Virus record (IMG/VR): IMGVR_UViG_3300023180_000042
Coordinates: 1 to 64,000 of that record
Strand: one strand, 5' to 3'
Source: a virus
Length of the DNA: 64,000 nt
In this document: piece after piece, positions 26,551 through 36,200 of the stretch
How the letters are laid out: every line of letters begins with the position of its first letter
Numbering within the stretch: the first letter of the stretch is position 1
Position numbers and translations under genes: made by a program
The notes under the pieces: model-generated
What the model was told of the DNA's origin: nothing
Databases searched by the model: none
Seen by the model: the letters and a program-made list of their open reading frames with translations, nothing else

Positions 26551-27438
26551 ATGGCGACGAATAGGTATTTCAGACAAGGTGCGACATCGGAGCAGATTCT
26601 CTATGAAGATTTAATCATCGAGTCTCTTAAGATATATGGTCAAGATGTTTACTACCTGCCTCGCGAGATAGTCAAAAGAGACACAATCTTTGGCGACGAT
26701 TCGACTTCGCGTTTTGATAATGCCTATCGATTAGAAATGTATATTGAAAACGTCGAAGGATTCGACGGCGAGGGTGATCTGTTCACAAAGTTTGGTGTAG
26801 AAATTCGTGATGCCGCAACGTTCATTGTAGCACGGCGTCGATGGAAAAGTCAAGTACAATTCTACGAAAATACTGATGAAAAGCCCATGTATCGTCCACG
26901 CGAGGGCGATCTGATCTATCTCACGCTGTCAGATTCTTTCTTTGAGATTACAAAGGTAGAGACTGAGAATCCATTCTATCAGTTAAAAGATTTGCCTGTC
27001 TTTAGAATTCGTGCAGAACTCTTTGAGTACAATGATGAAGACTTTGATACAGGTCTTGATCTCGATGACATTGAACAACAAGCATTCCAGAGACTGGTCA
27101 CATTTGATCTTGCGAACATGACAGGTAAATTTGAAGTGGGCGACACGTTGACACAGACAAATCCAAATGGCTTCACTATTACAGGTGATGTTGTGAAGAT
27201 TGATGCTTCGATTCCTTCGTCGTATAAAGTCTATATTGCTCACGCAGGCGCAGATGATGGTGCGTATCATACATTCAGTGCTGACTATCGTATTGAAAAC
27301 GAAGACGGTATTGGTGGAAAACCTTCTATAGTGAATCAAGAAATACTAGAAGAAGGTGCGCAGAACACAGACTTCGACACTGAAGCGTCTGGCATCATCG
27401 ATTTCTCTGAATCTAATCCGTTTGGAGATCCTGCATAA
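26551..27438 (+). CDS. 14: Neck protein gp14
   Basis: 295 residues (T4 gp14 is 256). N-terminal signature YLPREIVKRDTIFGDD followed by AYRLEMYIENVEGFDGEGDL and IRDAATFIVARRRW is that of gp14, partner of gp13 in head-tail joining. Sits between gp13 and gp15 with a one-base gap and a one-base overlap. Confidence 0.88.
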   Translation: MATNRYFRQGATSEQILYEDLIIESLKIYGQDVYYLPREIVKRDTIFGDDSTSRFDNAYRLEMYIENVEGFDGEGDLFTKFGVEIRDAATFIVARRRWKSQVQFYENTDEKPMYRPREGDLIYLTLSDSFFEITKVETENPFYQLKDLPVFRIRAELFEYNDEDFDTGLDLDDIEQQAFQRLVTFDLANMTGKFEVGDTLTQTNPNGFTITGDVVKIDASIPSSYKVYIAHAGADDGAYHTFSADYRIENEDGIGGKPSIVNQEILEEGAQNTDFDTEASGIIDFSESNPFGDPA

Positions 27439-28820
27439 TGTTTGGCACTTACTTCTATCATCAAAGAATTCGAAAAGCAGTGGCTGTGTTTGGCTCGCTG
27501 TTTAATAATCTAAATGTTCTTAGAACAAATGCGGCTGGTGATATTATCAGTCAAGTTAAGGTGCCTTTATCTTATGCACCCAAGAGAGACTTTCTGGCTA
27601 GAATCGACGCAATGAACAACGGCGAAGAGGCTGAGCGTCAGATCGCAATCAAGTTGCCAAGAATGTCCTTTGAAATTATGTCGATGAACTACGATGCTAC
27701 TCGACAGTTACCTAAGATGAATAAGTGTGTGACGTTTCCTGATAACTTTTCGGGAAGTGCACAAGAGATTTACACACCAGTACCCTACTCGATTGGCTTT
27801 CAACTGAACGTATACGCAAAGTCGCAAGACGATGCACTACAAATTGTAGAGCAAATCTTGCCCTACTTTACGCCTCAGTACACCGTTACAGTCAAGCCAC
27901 TTTCTGATTTTGACACGAAAGAAGATACGCCGATCACACTAACTGGTATTACGTTCCAAGACGATTACGATGGACCATTAGAAGCGCGTAGAACGATTAT
28001 ATACACACTCGACTTTGAAATGAAGTTGAGTCTGTATAAAAATGTTTCGTCTTCCAGTTCGATCATTACACAAGCCACTGTTAACTTTTACGAAATTGAT
28101 AAGACTGATATTCTATCGTCTGTTGTTCTTGATTCGTTCACTACAGAAGGTCTGAGCGGTAAGATTGCAGAAGATGATGGTACGTTAACAAACAACAATT
28201 TTAAGATTCGATTTGCACCAAGAGAAATTACTTCAATAGAAGTGTCATCAAATCCACAGAATGGAACAGCCACAGCATCACTGACATCAAATACAACAAC
28301 CACAACTGGTCGTATTACTGCGAACGGTTCATGGTCTTATACACCGAACGCTGACTGGCACGGCACAGACACATTTACAATTCGTGCTAACATTACTGGT
28401 GGTGGTAGCGTAGAGCGTACAGTTACCGTTGTTGTTGGTCCGACTGAACGTGACACATTCGATCAAACTGAATTTATTAATGTTGGTGCAGGTGAGGCGT
28501 TCCTTGATATCTTTGTAGGAACAACCGATCAATTTGAAACGACTGGCGGCGTAACATATTCTATTGCCGCTGGTGGATATCCAAACCATGGTTCTTTGTC
28601 AGTAACCAACGCAAATACTGGCGAATTTAAATATATACCAGATGCAGGCTTTGATGGCTCAGATAGTTTTGTTTACAGAGCGACTCCAGCTGGCGGCAAG
28701 TCTGAAGTAGGAATTGTTTCTATTACCGTTGTTTCAACAGCAAACATTATGGCGGCTGAAAACGGAGAAATCTTAACAATCGAACAAGCTTCTGATGACA
28801 TCTTAGAACTAGAACAATAA
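27438..28820 (+). CDS. 15: Tail terminator gp15 with cadherin/VCBS-like extension
   Basis: 460 residues; T4 gp15 is 272. Residues 1-about 225 match gp15 (MFGTYFYHQRIRKAVAVFGS, LSYAPKRDFLARID, ARRTIIYTLDFEMKL), the protein that caps the tail tube and sheath for joining to the neck. Residues about 225-440 are two bacterial cadherin/VCBS-like beta modules (NGSWSYTPNADWHGTDTFTI and FKYIPDAGFDGSDSFVYRA), absent from T4 gp15. The extension could project from the neck as a surface decoration. Boundary is approximate. Confidence 0.85.
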   Translation: MFGTYFYHQRIRKAVAVFGSLFNNLNVLRTNAAGDIISQVKVPLSYAPKRDFLARIDAMNNGEEAERQIAIKLPRMSFEIMSMNYDATRQLPKMNKCVTFPDNFSGSAQEIYTPVPYSIGFQLNVYAKSQDDALQIVEQILPYFTPQYTVTVKPLSDFDTKEDTPITLTGITFQDDYDGPLEARRTIIYTLDFEMKLSLYKNVSSSSSIITQATVNFYEIDKTDILSSVVLDSFTTEGLSGKIAEDDGTLTNNNFKIRFAPREITSIEVSSNPQNGTATASLTSNTTTTTGRITANGSWSYTPNADWHGTDTFTIRANITGGGSVERTVTVVVGPTERDTFDQTEFINVGAGEAFLDIFVGTTDQFETTGGVTYSIAAGGYPNHGSLSVTNANTGEFKYIPDAGFDGSDSFVYRATPAGGKSEVGIVSITVVSTANIMAAENGEILTIEQASDDILELEQ

Positions 28821-28832
28821 CGAGGAATAGAA

Positions 28833-29567
28833 ATGGCAACTGTAAAAATATCGCAACTGGCACCAATGATCGGGACTCCTGATAGCGATGATTTTATTGC
28901 AATCGTTGACGCCAGTTTGTCAGAGACAAAAAGAATTCTGGTCAGTGATTTTCTTTCAGGAATTGATAGCGTTGCGAATGCAACATTTGCCATTCAAGCC
29001 ACTTATGCTGATAGCGCACTTGATGCTAGATTTGCAGTTGTAGCAAATAGAGCATTTGTCGCTGATAGCGTTGCAGTTGCGGCTTCGGCATTAACTGCTG
29101 ACGCCGCTGACAGTGCAACAAATGCAACGAATGCAATCCTTGCTCTAAGGGCAAACAGTGCTGACAGTGCGACAAACGCAACTTTCGCTAATTATGCTCA
29201 ACGGGCTGAAACTGCCGACAGCGCCACAACAGCCGCTTTTGCATTCAGAGCGGATTACTTAACGTTAGATAGTGTTGGTAACGCCACTTTCGCATTTACT
29301 GCTGACAGTGCAAATAGAGCAACGCGAGCAATTTTTGCTGATCGAGCAGGATTTGCAGATTATGTCAGTCAAGATAGCGACCTTATTTGGGGCGCCGCGG
29401 CGCCATCATCTGTTGATAGTGCACTTGATTATTTGAAAAACAATCTGAATGCTTATTCTACTGACAGTGCTGCCCTCTGGACTGGTTCAGCACCAACAAC
29501 GATTGATAGTGCTTTAGACAGATTGGCACTTGTTGTTAGAACATTGAATGGCGGTACTGGCGCATAA
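28833..29567 (+). CDS. Fibre-like paralogue 1: shared N-domain plus Ala-Asp-Ser repeats
   Basis: 244 residues. The N-terminal about 40 residues (VKISQLAPM, DDFIAIVDASLSETKRI) are paralogous to the next three genes. Residues about 45-175 are Ala-rich pseudo-heptads around ADSATNATFA and NRATRAIFADRAG, which fit a trimeric helical or mixed shaft. Two copies of a motif of the form APSSVDSALDYL / APTTIDSALDRL close the protein. Probably a short fibre or adaptor. No late promoter; starts 12 bases after gp15. Confidence 0.6.
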   Translation: MATVKISQLAPMIGTPDSDDFIAIVDASLSETKRILVSDFLSGIDSVANATFAIQATYADSALDARFAVVANRAFVADSVAVAASALTADAADSATNATNAILALRANSADSATNATFANYAQRAETADSATTAAFAFRADYLTLDSVGNATFAFTADSANRATRAIFADRAGFADYVSQDSDLIWGAAAPSSVDSALDYLKNNLNAYSTDSAALWTGSAPTTIDSALDRLALVVRTLNGGTGA

Positions 29568-29571
29568 CCTA

Positions 29572-29579
29572 TATAAATA
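29572..29579 (+). promoter_or_regulatory. T4-type late promoter
   Basis: Exact TATAAATA in the 41-base gap between fibre paralogues 1 and 2, 37 bases before the ATG at 29609. Confidence 0.8.
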
Positions 29580-29608
29580 AGAGAAAGATTTTCAATTGAG
29601 GATATAAA

Positions 29609-30322
29609 ATGGCAATTGCAGGCGTTAAAATATCGAGTCTTCGGGAGCTGACTAATGCCGAAGATAATGATTACATCGTCATCAATGACTTTAGCACGAC
29701 CACTACTAAGAAGATTAGTAGGGAAAATTTTCTTAGGAACTCTACTAACGTAAGAGACTCTGGTGAGAATGGCGCGTTTATCCAAACGCTTACGTGCAAC
29801 TCCCTTGACGTAAACGTGGATGCGGCTATTAATGGATCGACAACTATTGGTGCTGATCTTAGTGTTAATGGCACCATTACTTTTGATAATCTAAAAGACG
29901 CTGTTGAGAACATTATCATCACTAAGTTTGTTGATGAAGCGGACGGTATTTCGTCTAATGACGATGACGTTTCTATTCCTACATCTGCGGCTGTTAAAGA
30001 TTACGTCGATGGTGCTGTATCTGACCATCGTGCAAAAATTGTACATGGCGAAACTCAGAATGGTTTGAGTCTTGTCAATCAACTGAAAGTCTATCAAACA
30101 GAATATGTAAAAGAAGTAGGCGCCTTTGAAGAAGGAATCTTTGATTCGTTAATTGCACATGAGGTACAAGAGATTGTTCCTTATGTTGTGCTTGGTGAAA
30201 AAGATGCTGTACATCGTGACGGTAAGCCTAACTATCAGAAAATTAATTATCAGAAATTGGTACCCATATTGATCACTGCTATTCAGGAGTTGTCAAGACA
30301 AATTGAAGAACTTAGGAGCTAA
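29609..30322 (+). CDS. Fibre-like paralogue 2 with C-terminal Peptidase_S74 chaperone
   Basis: 237 residues. N-terminal paralogous domain (GVKISSLRELTN, DYIVINDFSTTTTKK), short shaft (DLSVNGTITFDNLKDAV), then the intramolecular chaperone auto-processing domain of phage fibres and endosialidases. The autocleavage motif S-D-x-R-x-K is intact (S138, R141, K143), followed by HEVQEIVPYVVLGEKDAV and a C-terminal helix. By analogy with EndoNF, cleavage before S138 would release about 100 residues after trimerisation. Very short for an S74 fibre, so most of the shaft is missing or supplied by a partner. Confidence 0.8.
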   Translation: MAIAGVKISSLRELTNAEDNDYIVINDFSTTTTKKISRENFLRNSTNVRDSGENGAFIQTLTCNSLDVNVDAAINGSTTIGADLSVNGTITFDNLKDAVENIIITKFVDEADGISSNDDDVSIPTSAAVKDYVDGAVSDHRAKIVHGETQNGLSLVNQLKVYQTEYVKEVGAFEEGIFDSLIAHEVQEIVPYVVLGEKDAVHRDGKPNYQKINYQKLVPILITAIQELSRQIEELRS

Positions 30323-30325
30323 ACA

Positions 30326-31798
30326 ATGCCAGGCGTAAAGATTACAGACTTAGAAGAATTAGCACAAGCGCCTGCTGATGATGACATTCTTGTCATTGTC
30401 GATCTTGATGCAAACGCTACTAAGTTTATTTCAGTTGAAAATCTTCTAGAGCCAGCAAGTGCGGCGGCATCTGCCGGCACTGCTGACAAACTTCTGATCG
30501 AAGCGACTGATGCAGATGTTACATTTTATCTGGGTATGTTTCCTAACGCGCCTGGCACACCAGCGGCAGACTCCTGTAAAGTTGATACTGACTTAAGATA
30601 TAACGCACTTACAAACACGCTGACAACTGGATTCTTTGCAGGTAACGGTGCTAATCTAACGGGCGTTCTTGCAGATAGTGCCGCAAGAGCAACAACTGCG
30701 ATTGAAGCCCAACGAGCATTATTTGCAGAAGCCGCTCTAAGTGCTGATAGCGCAGACTTTGCGACTCAAGCAGTTTCAGCAGAACGAGCAGACAGTGCAA
30801 CAAACGCGACCAATGCTGTGTTTGCAACAACTGCGAACTTTGCGTTTGGTGCTGACAGTGCAAACAGAGCGACCACAGCAATTCAAGCGGATCGCGCAAC
30901 TCAAGCAGATAGTGCAATCAATGCCACTTTAGCAAATACTGCTTTGACTGCAAACTTTGCTATCGATGCAGATAGCGCAAACTATGCTACAACTGCTGGC
31001 TTTGCGCTAACTGCTGGCAATGCTGAAACTGCTGATAGTGCTGTCAATGCTACATTTGCAAACACCGCATTAACTGCTGAGAACGCAATTACTGCTGACA
31101 GTGCTATTAATGCATCGAATGCGGTATTAGCCGATGTTGCTGAACTTGCTAGACGCCTTGGAAACTTTATTGATTCTGCAACAGGATCAAGAGCCCTTGG
31201 TGATCTGAAAGTAGATAGCGATTTGATTGTACAAGGCGACATTCGAAGCGTAAACGGAATTTTTTACGGTGATGGATCTGGCTTAACAAACGTTACTAGT
31301 ACGACTGTGGCTTTGGCGACTCAGCAAACCGATGCCAAAGCTATTGACTCGGCGGGCAAACACTATCTCATGTTGCGTACCGTAGAGTTAGGATATGATA
31401 GTGTTGCCACTACTGCACTTCTTACTTATGATCCCGCAACATTTACACTCAGCGCAAATGCATTCTCTGGCGATGGCTCTAACTTAACAAACGTTACTGC
31501 TATTCAAGCGACCAACGCAGAAAACGTTGATGTAACAACTGTTGGCGATAGTGCGCTTTATTTTGTGCATTTAGGAAGTACCACATCTGGTAATGATAAC
31601 GTCAACGTAAACACAAACCTAACCTACAATCCATTAAGAGGCAGACTATCTGCAACAATTTTCGATACTGGCGAATGGGAAGTGTACGAGAGTGCGGGTA
31701 ACTTAACTTTTGCACACAACGGTACGAAACAGATGAGTCTTTCTGAGAATGGTGATCTTGCTATTGCTGGCACACTGTCTCAAAGTGCAACAATATAA
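30326..31798 (+). CDS. Fibre-like paralogue 3: Ala-Asp-Ser repeat shaft
   Basis: 490 residues. N-terminal paralogous domain (GVKITDLEELAQ, DDILVIVDLDANATKFIS). Residues about 115-275 are Ala-rich repeats around DSATNATNAVFATTA and ADSANYATTAGFAL. The remainder carries GDGSGLTNV / GDGSNLTNV motifs common in long phage fibres and a beta-rich tip (WEVYESAGNLTFAHNGTKQM). No enzymatic motif. Starts 3 bases after paralogue 2. Confidence 0.65.
   Translation: MPGVKITDLEELAQAPADDDILVIVDLDANATKFISVENLLEPASAAASAGTADKLLIEATDADVTFYLGMFPNAPGTPAADSCKVDTDLRYNALTNTLTTGFFAGNGANLTGVLADSAARATTAIEAQRALFAEAALSADSADFATQAVSAERADSATNATNAVFATTANFAFGADSANRATTAIQADRATQADSAINATLANTALTANFAIDADSANYATTAGFALTAGNAETADSAVNATFANTALTAENAITADSAINASNAVLADVAELARRLGNFIDSATGSRALGDLKVDSDLIVQGDIRSVNGIFYGDGSGLTNVTSTTVALATQQTDAKAIDSAGKHYLMLRTVELGYDSVATTALLTYDPATFTLSANAFSGDGSNLTNVTAIQATNAENVDVTTVGDSALYFVHLGSTTSGNDNVNVNTNLTYNPLRGRLSATIFDTGEWEVYESAGNLTFAHNGTKQMSLSENGDLAIAGTLSQSATI
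30660..31135 (+). repeat. Coding Ala-Asp-Ser repeats
   Basis: In-frame degenerate repeats coding ADSAxxAT(T/N)A within fibre paralogue 3; a shorter array of the same kind lies at about 28975-29370 in paralogue 1. Spacing is near-heptad, consistent with a trimeric shaft. Confidence 0.65.
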
Positions 31799-31801
31799 AT
31801 A
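31794..31801 (+). promoter_or_regulatory. T4-type late promoter overlapping a stop codon
   Basis: Exact TATAAATA; bases 31796-31798 are the TAA stop of fibre paralogue 3. Lies 38 bases before the ATG at 31832. Confidence 0.8.
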
Positions 31802-31831
31802 TTGACAGCCGCAAAGTATTGAGGAAATAAA

Positions 31832-33253
31832 ATGGCAGACATTAGAATTTCAGAATTGCAAGAATTGATCAACGTTCAAGACAGTGACGTTCTTGTGATC
31901 AATGATATTACTGCGGCTACTACCAAAAAGATTACTCGTGATCGCTTTCTTGTAGGCATCACACGGAACGTTTTTGACTCCGCAAATAACGCAGTTGTAA
32001 AGCAAGACTTAAAGGTCAACAACGATCTGATCGTTGGTGGTGATATCGAAGCGACAGGTGATATTTCGTTTGGTTCATTGACCGACGTTACTGCTGGTAT
32101 TACAGCACTTCGATTTATTGGCACTGGTATTGAAAATAATGACAGTAATGGTGCTATTCCAACTGCGGCGGCTGTTGCTGATTATCTCGATTACTTCTTG
32201 CAGGATCTTTATGACTCTGCTACACTACCAGTCACGCTCAATGCGTTGACAGATGTTAGTATTGTCACGCCACTCGCAAATGAAGTTCTAAAGTACGATG
32301 GCTCAAACTGGATCAATGCGATTGACTCTGCGGGTATTACAAATCTTGGTGCACTTGATGATGTAATCATTTCAAGTCTTACTGACGGTCAGGCACTGAA
32401 GTATAATGGATCTTACTGGGTAAACGCAACTGACTCAGCCGGTCCAACTAATCTTTATCAGCTAGACGATATTTTTATCGACTCAGCACTGTCGGCTAAT
32501 CCTCTTACGACTGGACAAGTTCTCAAGTGGAACGGAACTAAGTGGGCTAACGCTAACGACTCTAGCGGTGGTGGCGGTGGTGCTGGCGGTGGACTCGACA
32601 GTGCGCTGACATTGCAACTGATTAGTTCGTCTGTCAATCTGAATACGCTTTCTGGTGTAGCAATCTCTGCACCCTCGACAAATCAGGTTCTCAAGTACAA
32701 TGGGTCTCAGTGGGTAAATGCCGCTGACTCTGTTGGTGCTGGCGGAAGTAATGCTCTCAACGATTTGACCGATGTTGTCATCTCAACACCTAGCACGAAT
32801 CAAGTTCTGAAGTATAATGGTTCTAACTGGGTAAATGCGGCTGACTCCGTTGGCGGAGCTGGCGCTGGTTTATCGTCTCGCGGCACATTCAATACTGTCA
32901 CCGCTTCGTTGAGCAATAATGACTCAGTAGACGTGAACATTACTGGAGCATATAAAGGTTATTCGATGCTCAAGATTCAAACAGACGTTGCGGCATGGGT
33001 AAGAGTCTACACTGATTCGGCTTCGCGTACTGCTGATCTCGGTCGGCTTTCGTCAGAAGATCCAGCACCAGGCTCTGGTGTTGTAACTGAGGTAATCACA
33101 TCGGGTGCAGAGACAATCAACTTGGCTCCTGGACCTATCGGCTTTAACAATTCGTCGCCCGTAACTGACACTATTCCTATCAAGATCGTAAATCTAAGTG
33201 GAGGTGCATCCGCGGTCGACGTTACACTTACGGCGTTGAAGCTTGAAGCATGA
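31832..33253 (+). CDS. Fibre-like paralogue 4 with LKYNGSxWVNA repeats
   Basis: 473 residues. N-terminal paralogous domain (DIRISELQELINVQDSDVLV, TKKITRDRFL). Residues about 135-345 hold five copies of a roughly 40-residue fibre repeat with core VLKYNGSxWVNAxDS (one variant is VLKWNGTKWANANDSSG) separated by Gly-rich linkers. The C-terminal domain (GYSMLKIQTDVAAWVRVYTD and ETINLAPGPIGF) resembles the tip domain of fibres in marine T4-likes. Probably a receptor-contacting or decoration fibre. Overlaps the subtilisin gene by 4 bases. Confidence 0.7.
   Translation: MADIRISELQELINVQDSDVLVINDITAATTKKITRDRFLVGITRNVFDSANNAVVKQDLKVNNDLIVGGDIEATGDISFGSLTDVTAGITALRFIGTGIENNDSNGAIPTAAAVADYLDYFLQDLYDSATLPVTLNALTDVSIVTPLANEVLKYDGSNWINAIDSAGITNLGALDDVIISSLTDGQALKYNGSYWVNATDSAGPTNLYQLDDIFIDSALSANPLTTGQVLKWNGTKWANANDSSGGGGGAGGGLDSALTLQLISSSVNLNTLSGVAISAPSTNQVLKYNGSQWVNAADSVGAGGSNALNDLTDVVISTPSTNQVLKYNGSNWVNAADSVGGAGAGLSSRGTFNTVTASLSNNDSVDVNITGAYKGYSMLKIQTDVAAWVRVYTDSASRTADLGRLSSEDPAPGSGVVTEVITSGAETINLAPGPIGFNNSSPVTDTIPIKIVNLSGGASAVDVTLTALKLEA
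32235..32865 (+). repeat. Five coding repeats, LKYNGSxWVNA module
   Basis: Five in-frame modules with the core LKYNGSxWVNAxDS inside fibre paralogue 4. The last two are nearly identical in protein (ISTPSTNQVLKYNGSNWVNA, ISAPSTNQVLKYNGSQWVNA), pointing to a recent duplication. Confidence 0.8.
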
Positions 33254-36200
33254 CATTAAAAGTCTATCACGTCATATTGCATCGTACAGAGGATCTGGAT
33301 GCATTTTATGCTGATATGGAGACGCCGGGAGGCTATCTCCATATACCAGATCGTGCTGTTGATTATGCCGCAAGGCTTCCTTTCAGTAAAGTCACTGCAT
33401 ATCGTCTAACAGACGAAGAAGCGGAACAAGTAAAACAAGATCCTCGTGTTCGTGCAGTTGAACCTGCACTTGAAGACCACGGCATTTTTGCGAAGCCCAC
33501 TTGGACCGATACTGGTCAATGGCGCAAAGATGACGGCGCAAACGCAACAAACAGTCAACAAAACTGGGCTTTGTATCAGTGTACCCGAGATACAATCTCT
33601 ACCACATATGGCACAGACGGCACAGCACTTGTCATATCACAAACTTCAGCCAATGCTGAAGGAAAAGACGTTGATGTCATTGTTGTCGATGGCATTCCCA
33701 ATTTAGATCACCCAGAATTTGCTGTCAATGCTGACGGCACGGGTGGATCACGCATCATTCAATACAACTGGTTTCAACATACTGATTCTGTTACGGGCGG
33801 TGCATATGCAAATGGAACGTGGGATTATACTACAGAATCGCTAGGTGATTCAGAAAACAATAACCATGGCACACACGTCATGGGCACAGTTGCGGGTAAT
33901 AGACAGGGTTGGGCACGAAAAGCAAATCTGTACTCGATCAGTCCGTATGGTTCTAACTACAATTGGACATCTACTGGCATTAGTTCTAGTTATGTATTTG
34001 ACTACGTACGAGCGTTTCATCGAAATAAAAGCATCAATCCTAGAACTGGTCGAAAGAATCCAACGATTATTAACAACAGTTGGGGTTACTCGTACCCTGA
34101 TACAGGCAATATCATCGACTCAGCTGGATCAGTAGAGCGAATTGTCTTTCGAGGAACAACGTACAACGGTCCCTTTACGACCGAGCAAATGCTAAACTAT
34201 GGTGTTCCACCTTATTGGGCTTACACAAAAGCCGCGGTCGACGCTGGTATTCCTATTGAAGTTGCTGATGGTGTCTATACCACTCCGCCAGCAAAAGTCA
34301 CAAGCATTGGATGGAAGCTTACAACTCCCGCAACAAAAACACAAGAGTGCATCGACGATGGAATCATTGTGGTTTCTGCGGCGGGTAACAGTTCTCAGTA
34401 CATTGATTCGTCGAATGGCGATGATTATAATAATAAGTTGTTTTTAAAATATAATGCGTTTCCTGCTACCATCTCTGCATTTCAAGGAGCGAGCGATTCA
34501 GCGATATACTATCATCGAGGGTCAGCACCCGGAAATACTTCGTTGTGTATTGGTAATGCATCCATCTATCAAAACAATCAGAGAGAATTTTCAAGCAACT
34601 TCGGTCCTAGAATCGATCTCTTTGCGCCTGGTGATGAGATCATTAGCGCAATTCGTCACAATGATTTTTATGACAACATCGTAACTGATCCAAGAAATGC
34701 ATCATACTATTACGGAATCATTGGTGGCACAAGTATGTCTGCACCTCAGGTGACAGGTGTTCTTGCATCTATTCTTCAGATTAATCCAGACTTTAGACAA
34801 GCAGACGCAAAGAGATACATTCAAGGCACAGCATTCACAGGTGCGATGTTCGATTCTTCAACTGATTGGGGAAATGTCACAACGTATGGCTGGAATACTC
34901 TTTATGCTTTGAGTACAGATTTAAAAGATACAGTTGACTTGTATCTTCGTTATAGAGAAGAACGTGCAAGTGTTGGTGTCACACTTCCAAAAATAAATAA
35001 TAGAGAAAGACCAACAACGGGTGTTCTTTGGCCTAGACCTAAAGTTATTAAGACACGCAGAAGCACTGGTGATATTCTTTATCCTTCGCCTGATGCTGAT
35101 CTTGCACTAGCACCGCTTGACGCTCAAACTTCATATGCGGGTACTTTCACGGCTAACTTTGTGGGCGATTCTGCTATTACATATACGGGTGACTTCACAA
35201 CTGATTACACAAGTATTGACATATACGTCAATGACAGCACAGGACTAGATTATAGCCCAGCCTATGCGAGTGGTTATATTGGCGACTTTACTGCTGTTTA
35301 TACGGGAAATTATCTTGGAGCGTATGAAGGAAATTATAATCTAACTTATGCAAGTACAGCGTATCTAAGTCGTTATAGTGCGACAGACTACATTGGGTCG
35401 GATGGTTCATATGAAACCAGTTATAATAGCTTTTACGAAGGTCCATCGGGCACCTATTTAGCAACTTACGTGGGCACGATGGCGTACTTTGGTGATTATG
35501 TGGTATCACCCGACGAACTAGATTACACTACTGACTACGGCGTTGGCATAAAGTATACGGGAGATTATCAAGGTCCTGCACATCCGGGCTTTGAAACAAA
35601 TTATATTGGTTCTTATCAGTCTGAAGTTCAAGAAGGTGGTGGCACGTTCTTGGATTCAGTAACATACTCCGGTAACTTTATTAGTGATTACTCAAATCCA
35701 ACAGACTATGTATCTGATTATACAGGTAACTATGTAGCAAACTACCTTGCTACTATTATAGTTTACTCGTCTGAGTATATTTCCAATTACGCCGGTAATT
35801 ATACTCTTGAAGGCTATACTGGAGACTTTCTTGCCAACTTTACTGGAACTGAAGCATATACTTCAGACAGTGCGGGTGACGGCGCTATCATAATTTCAGA
35901 TTATCTGGGAACATATACTGGAAACTATGTTGACTCTGGTGATGCATCATACATTGGATCTTACTTGGGCGACTTCAGTGCGAATTACACAGGTAACTTC
36001 TCATCTAATCTAGAATACACTGGTGGAGATGGCGGCACATATTTGGGCGCATATCTAGGAAACTTTAGTGCGATTTACACAGGCAATTATGTCGGTGGGG
36101 CTTACCAGGCAACTTATGTCGGTGCATCGAACACTTCGTTGAATGTAACGAACAATGGTGCTTCTAACTACATTATTGATAGTGCATCGAACCCAACGTT

